64,000 bases of DNA from Apostichopus japonicus (Eukaryota; Echinodermata; Holothuroidea; Aspidochirotida; Stichopodidae): positions 18,375,989 to 18,439,988 of the forward strand of contig NC_092572.1 in assembly GCF_037975245.1 (NCBI RefSeq), in the 5' to 3' direction. The notes below the pieces were generated by a model, which was given only the letters and a program-made list of their open reading frames with translations, ran no database searches and was not told the DNA's origin. Positions 55,001-61,000 of the stretch are shown here, piece by piece. Within the stretch, counting starts at the first letter, position 1. Every line of letters begins with the position of its first letter. The position numbers and the translations under genes are program-made.

Positions 55001-58000
55001 GAATCAAGGCACTTATTAGATACCAATCATGCAATTATCTGTGTCAATTATGGATGTGGAACTTACTTAACACAGTGACAACAAATGTACAGGAATCAGT
55101 CAGACCTCCACTGTCCTGACATGTACATACAACTGTGTTTGAACCAGCATTAAATGGAGATCCAGATGATGGTGTGCAGATAGCAAGGAAGTTAGCTTGT
55201 TGATTGTCTACACACTGTGGAGTATTGAATGGTGCAGTAGTTGATGTACTCAGTGGTGGTGCTGTCACAGAGAAGTCTGCAGGACACTGAACAGTAGGAG
55301 GTTGGTTCACTTCATAGAGAAAGAAAAACAGGGGGAAATGAAAGCCAAGATTTTATGTTTTTTGGCCATAATTTTTAACACTTCTCTGCATGATAATTGC
55401 AACATCTCCACAAACTTTCCTTTGGTGTGCAGTTCTGAATCTGTGCTTTTTAGACTTCTTAATTATTCCACCATTATTGTCACTCAGCTGATGGGACATC
55501 ATCCTGTTATGCAATATTATAAGAACAAATGTGCTCTGTTTTTATCTGTTAAAGGTCAAGAAACCTGTAGCAATGACTGTTTGTGATATCATTTGGAATA
55601 CTTCCAGTTTGCAAATAGCTCATGTATGCAGTTTTCTAATGTTTGCTCAGAAAGGGTCGAAACTAAAACACTTCACTTATTATGAATTTAATTTTGTGGT
55701 GTCACAGGGGGCAGTGCACAAGCTCCATAAAAAGGAAACTTTTAAGCAATACAGTACACATGGAAACTTTTGACATCCAAGGAAAGACAGTTCTCTTATA
55801 ACTGGCCATAACAGAAAAGTTATTTAAAGGATGCTGCTAAAAGTTCTCCAAGTTGTAAATATGACAATATAGATAGAAACATATTGAATGTCTTTTTCAT
55901 TGGTGTGAATGTTTTTTCTCAGTTATCGATAACAATTGGAAAGAAATCTTCTGTTAGGGATAAGTAGTAAATAAATGATATCACTGTTTGTTAACTGATG
56001 TTCACCAACCCTATCATTTTTTAATTATTCGTGTTTACAAGCCAAGGAATAACACACAATTGCACACCAACACATCACACACACCATCACCATTGCCAAG
56101 AATCCTTTTTGCCTCCTGCAAGGAATGATAATTGCTTGAATTTTGCAAGATTAGGAGTGGCTCTAGGGCACAAATGTTGGCTGTATGATAAACCTCAATC
56201 CCAAAAATTAGCCTACTGAGTGAATGGAAGAATAATAAACCTGCATAGCATTATCAGTAGGAACAATGTCCTTAAAGTAATAGAAAATACCATTAAACTT
56301 TAGTAAGATGTTACATAGAACATTGACATGAACTTTCCACGATCAATTTTTGTAATAGTAAGACCTAAGTACTCCGTACTGGAAGACTTAAGAATATCTA
56401 TTTACCTCAAAAACAATCTTTCTTGACAGGAGTGTTGTTTGGAATAACTATGAAATGTTGTTTACCACCATGTAGCATAAGGTTATTAGAAAATATCAAA
56501 CCAATAGATTAGTTGCTTCATAGCCCTTACAGCTTTAAATATTAACTGATTCCAGCTCTTCTTGGAAATGAAAGTCTTTGGAATTGAACAATTTAAGTCA
56601 TTAAAATAGACCAGAAACAGTCAGAGCCTAAAGATGGACCCTTGTAGAACTCTATTGGAGACTGACAAATAATCAGAATACGTATTAGTTACATAAGTAC
56701 ATTGCTTTCTATTAAACAAGTAGCTGGAGAGCAGGTTTTGGGCTTTGCCATTAATACCCTTAAATGATTTAGTTTCATCACGGGAATACCATGATCAATT
56801 GCATCAAATGCTGTCATAAGATCTAAGTACAAGCCTATTACAGTGTTGCCAACATGACTTAGTGATGACATGGCTTCAGAGTCAACACTCCTCACATTCT
56901 ACATCTATCTTATGAAAATAAAAACAAAGATGAATTAAAAGGTTTCTGTCCCTAGTGGCACTATATCATCACAAATTCAAAGCATTACAGGAACCAGACA
57001 CAACTTCAAACTAATATCTCTACCAAACCAAGCAAGATATTGCTTTAGCTGTTTTGGGGAAGTTCTTCTCCACAAAGATCTCTGTCATATAAATTAAAGA
57101 GGGTTGTTGAATTTGTGTCCCTATTAAGAGCTAAACTAACATAACCTGGATAGCCCATACCGACATAAACCATGAATCCAACCCTCTCAATCCTCATTTG
57201 TTTCCAGAAAAATAAGAGGTTAGAAAGCTAGAACTTGCTTAGTGATTCCTCGTGTAGCCTTTGTCAAGGAATCAAAACACAATGATAACTTACAATTAAA
57301 CAGTCTCATAAATTTAACAAGTTTATCTATGCAACAGTCCCATTGCAATGATGAATACAAACTTAGAAATATAGTCTTCAAGGAATGACAGCATTCAAGT
57401 AAGAATTCAACACTTACCTGGACAAGCAACTGAATCAGTTGCCTGAGATGAATCTGTGCATGTACAAGTTATAACACCAGGAAAGTTGGCTACAGTAGAG
57501 CCAGTAGCAGGATTACATGTCACAGTTACTGCATCTCCATTAGGATCTGTACAGGAAGGTGTTGTGAACTGAAGGAAGAATTGGTTTCCACTTGGGATAG
57601 TCGTAAAATCCGTTGGACAGGACCCAATTTGTGGAGGAGAATTTGGAACTGTAAACAAGTTAGAGGTTACAAATGGTCAGAAAAGGATATCCTATGAAAA
57701 TTAGAATAATAAAGTATATTTCCATGTCAGCATAAATGATATTTAAAACCAGTTACAAATTTGATAAAACAAATGTAACTCTGACAAGAATTTACCTTTT
57801 TGAAGATTGTTCAAGGAAAGGTACACTGATGTCAATCTGAGTCAACAATGTCTTCTTACTTACTTTGAACATTGATAGTAAATGTACAGGAATCAGTCAG
57901 ACCTCCACTGTCAGTGCAAGTACATACAACTGTGTTTGAACCAGCATTAAATGGAGATCCAGATGATGGTGTGCAGGTAGCAAGGAAGTTAGCTTGTTGA

Positions 58001-61000
58001 TTGTCTACACACTGTGGAGAATTGAACTGTGCAGTAGTTGATGTACCAAGGAGTGGTGCTGTTACAGAGAAGTCTGCAGGACACTGGACAGTAGGAGGTT
58101 GGTTCACTTCAGAGAGAAAGAAAAAGTCAAAACAAGGCATTATATGATTTAATGCAATATCTTGAACAGGTCCATTTTCTACTTTTTGACACTTTCTGTA
58201 AATTCTCAGCATCCATTTCTCAGTTTCTCAAGAGTTTATGTTGTGTTAAGCACTTTACACTAGGTCACTGAGTTCTACTTGTCAGGCGAAAAATGATAAC
58301 ATTAAAGTGTAAAAGCAGAACAATTGCAGCCAGCCTTATGTCACTTGTCATGAGGATATGCTTTGTCTAAGGCATTTAAATTAACAGATATGTTTAAGGC
58401 CAGTTGCTGTGCATTTTGAATAATAGATGTGTGAACTAATATACTTCCAAAGTAGCACTTACTCCACCTTGCATATATAAATCAAATTTAAGTTGATGAT
58501 ATTAAAATAAGAAATATATTTAAAATGTTAACATGAAGATATCATTGACTTATCACTGAAAAAAGTTATAAAGAGTTCATGACACTCATAGGTGCTATTT
58601 AAGTATGTTTATTGAGGGGTTTCCTTTAAAGTGTTCACTTTGGCTTATGACTCTTAGTCTGCAGTCGATCTCGATTTCACTATTAACATTTTCTAAGTTT
58701 GTGCTTTCACTTGATAGAAGATTACAGTGTCATTAACATTCCATAATAGTAGTCTTTCTAAGTTCTAAGATGCTGTCTGTCTTGGCTTTGCTGTGACATG
58801 AATTATTAATCTAATAAACAGGTCCTGTTATTTTTCTTCTCTAAGTGACAACTGTTTATAACTTTAAAATGTGATTGAAGTGTACTTTTCTAGAATTAAT
58901 TGAGAGGCAAAAGAGATAATAAAGTCATTGCAATACACACAAACATTTTTAGTGTGTGTTTGTTGCAGTTGTGAATCTGTAGTTTTTACACCTTTAAAAC
59001 CACCATAATTGCCACTCAAGGTGAGATCTGCAGTATACATTATTACAATAAGCTTCAGTTGATGAGAACCATGATCCTGTTATACAAACTTCTAAGCTTT
59101 GAAATAAGTCTGTTTTGTTTTATTTGTTAACAAGCACAATAGTATTGAGAAACTATGTATACTTTAGCAATGCTTTCTTAATTGTTGCTTGTTATCTTCA
59201 CAATAACCATCACTATTACCGGTTTCAATTTATTTAACTAACTGGTGAATGATTACATTTCAAACCTTTCACAGTTCTAATTTCATACTCCATTTGCCAT
59301 GTATATCCCTTCCAATTGGTTACCACAATGTGAAGAAAAGTTAATAACCAAGTGTTACTAGCCAACATATAGGCTTACACAAAATAACAATGTCTGATCT
59401 TGTTCTGTCAATTACTAATTAATGCTAAACTTTACGAAACATAGAAAAATAAGAGCATCTATTTTCCTTCCCCTATCCTTTTCTTTATAAAACAATGTGT
59501 GCACATTTAGCAACTTAATTCTCCAGATGTGCAGTGTACCAACAAGCCTAACTTTCACTAAAGCTGTAATGATAGACAAATTGGTAGACAGATCCTATAC
59601 AATGTCTTGTGACAAAGTTGGCAAGAGTCCAAGGTAAGTGTCAGTCAGTCCTACATACATCCTATGTTCTTTAAGATAATTCGGGCAATTCCAGTAACAT
59701 CTTTCTGAATATTAAAAGTGAAATATCTGGGATGTCCTTTCAACAAACAAGATGTAAAACATATATATCAAATATCCAGGCCTTCAAACAAAACACCATA
59801 TTTAACCTATTCAATGTTACATCACGGCAATGTGTCACTTGGAATCTGATTGATCAAATAAATGTACCCACATAAACAGCAGGGAATAATAAAGTGTTTA
59901 CAGTTCGTGTAGCAGTTTTAAAAGCTCTGAATTTGGTCTTTAAAAATAGTCTGGTTTCTGTGTACGCAAACTGCTTTCTTGCACAATTTGCTTGGATAGC
60001 ATTTTTCTATGCGATACCAGATAGAAAAAACAGGACTTTTGTTTCACTAACATTAGACGCCAAACAGTGGCAACACTATTAAGTAATAACCAATGCTTGT
60101 CTCTCAATTCTAACAGTCATGATGAAAGGACATGGGATATGTTTTACACTGTTCAGACAAAAACGTTTCAAACAGTGCATCTGTCACTGGTTGTACTTGC
60201 TCAAAACTGAAACCAACATTTCCTGTCATGTCTACTTCAACATAAACTACAGACTTTATCAAGTAACTATGACAAACCAGCACAAGATCCTCTCTTATGA
60301 CTGAACTTTAAGAAAAGCACATTGACATATGTCCCACACCTTATGCCTCGTGCCATGAACACAATTCAAATTTTACAAGTTGGTTCTATTAAACTATTTA
60401 ACGAAAACTATGATTTTGTCTAACCTGGACAAGAAACCACAGAAGTTGCCTGAGATGAATCTGTGCATGTACAAGTTATAACATCAGGAAAGTTGGCTAC
60501 AGTAGAGCTAGCAGCAGGATTACATGTCACGGTTACTGCATCTCCATTAGGATCTGTACAGGAAGGTGTTGTGAACTGAAGGAAGAATTGGTTATTAAAT
60601 GCAAAGCTATTGAAATCCGTTGGACAGGACCCGATTTGTGGAGGAGAGTTCACAGCTGTAAAAGAATAAAAGGTTTGTCTTTACTGTTGGAGAAAATCAT
60701 ATTTAACTGTTGTGAGAGCTTGAGAACCCTTGAATTATTTTAGTTACAGTGGCAATGAGGACATGATTAACTTAAACACAGCTGTGCATGCTGCATAATT
60801 ATCAAAGACTACCTATGTTACACAAAAGGCTGAAGAATACTTTTACTTTCTTTTGGCATCAATCTTACAACAGACTGTTTAGCCATATATACTCTGATAG
60901 ATTTCTTAGTGTGAACTATACATTCCTAGCAGACTGCAATAAATATATACTTCTTTTAATAGCTACTTAGCACAAAGATTCATGCCAAACATTGTTAATT

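Noticed and set aside
55302-55773. Plus-strand frames duplicated at 61504-62002
   Set aside because: They are intron sequence copied by the 6.2-kb duplication. The two copies differ by frame-breaking changes and resemble no known domain.
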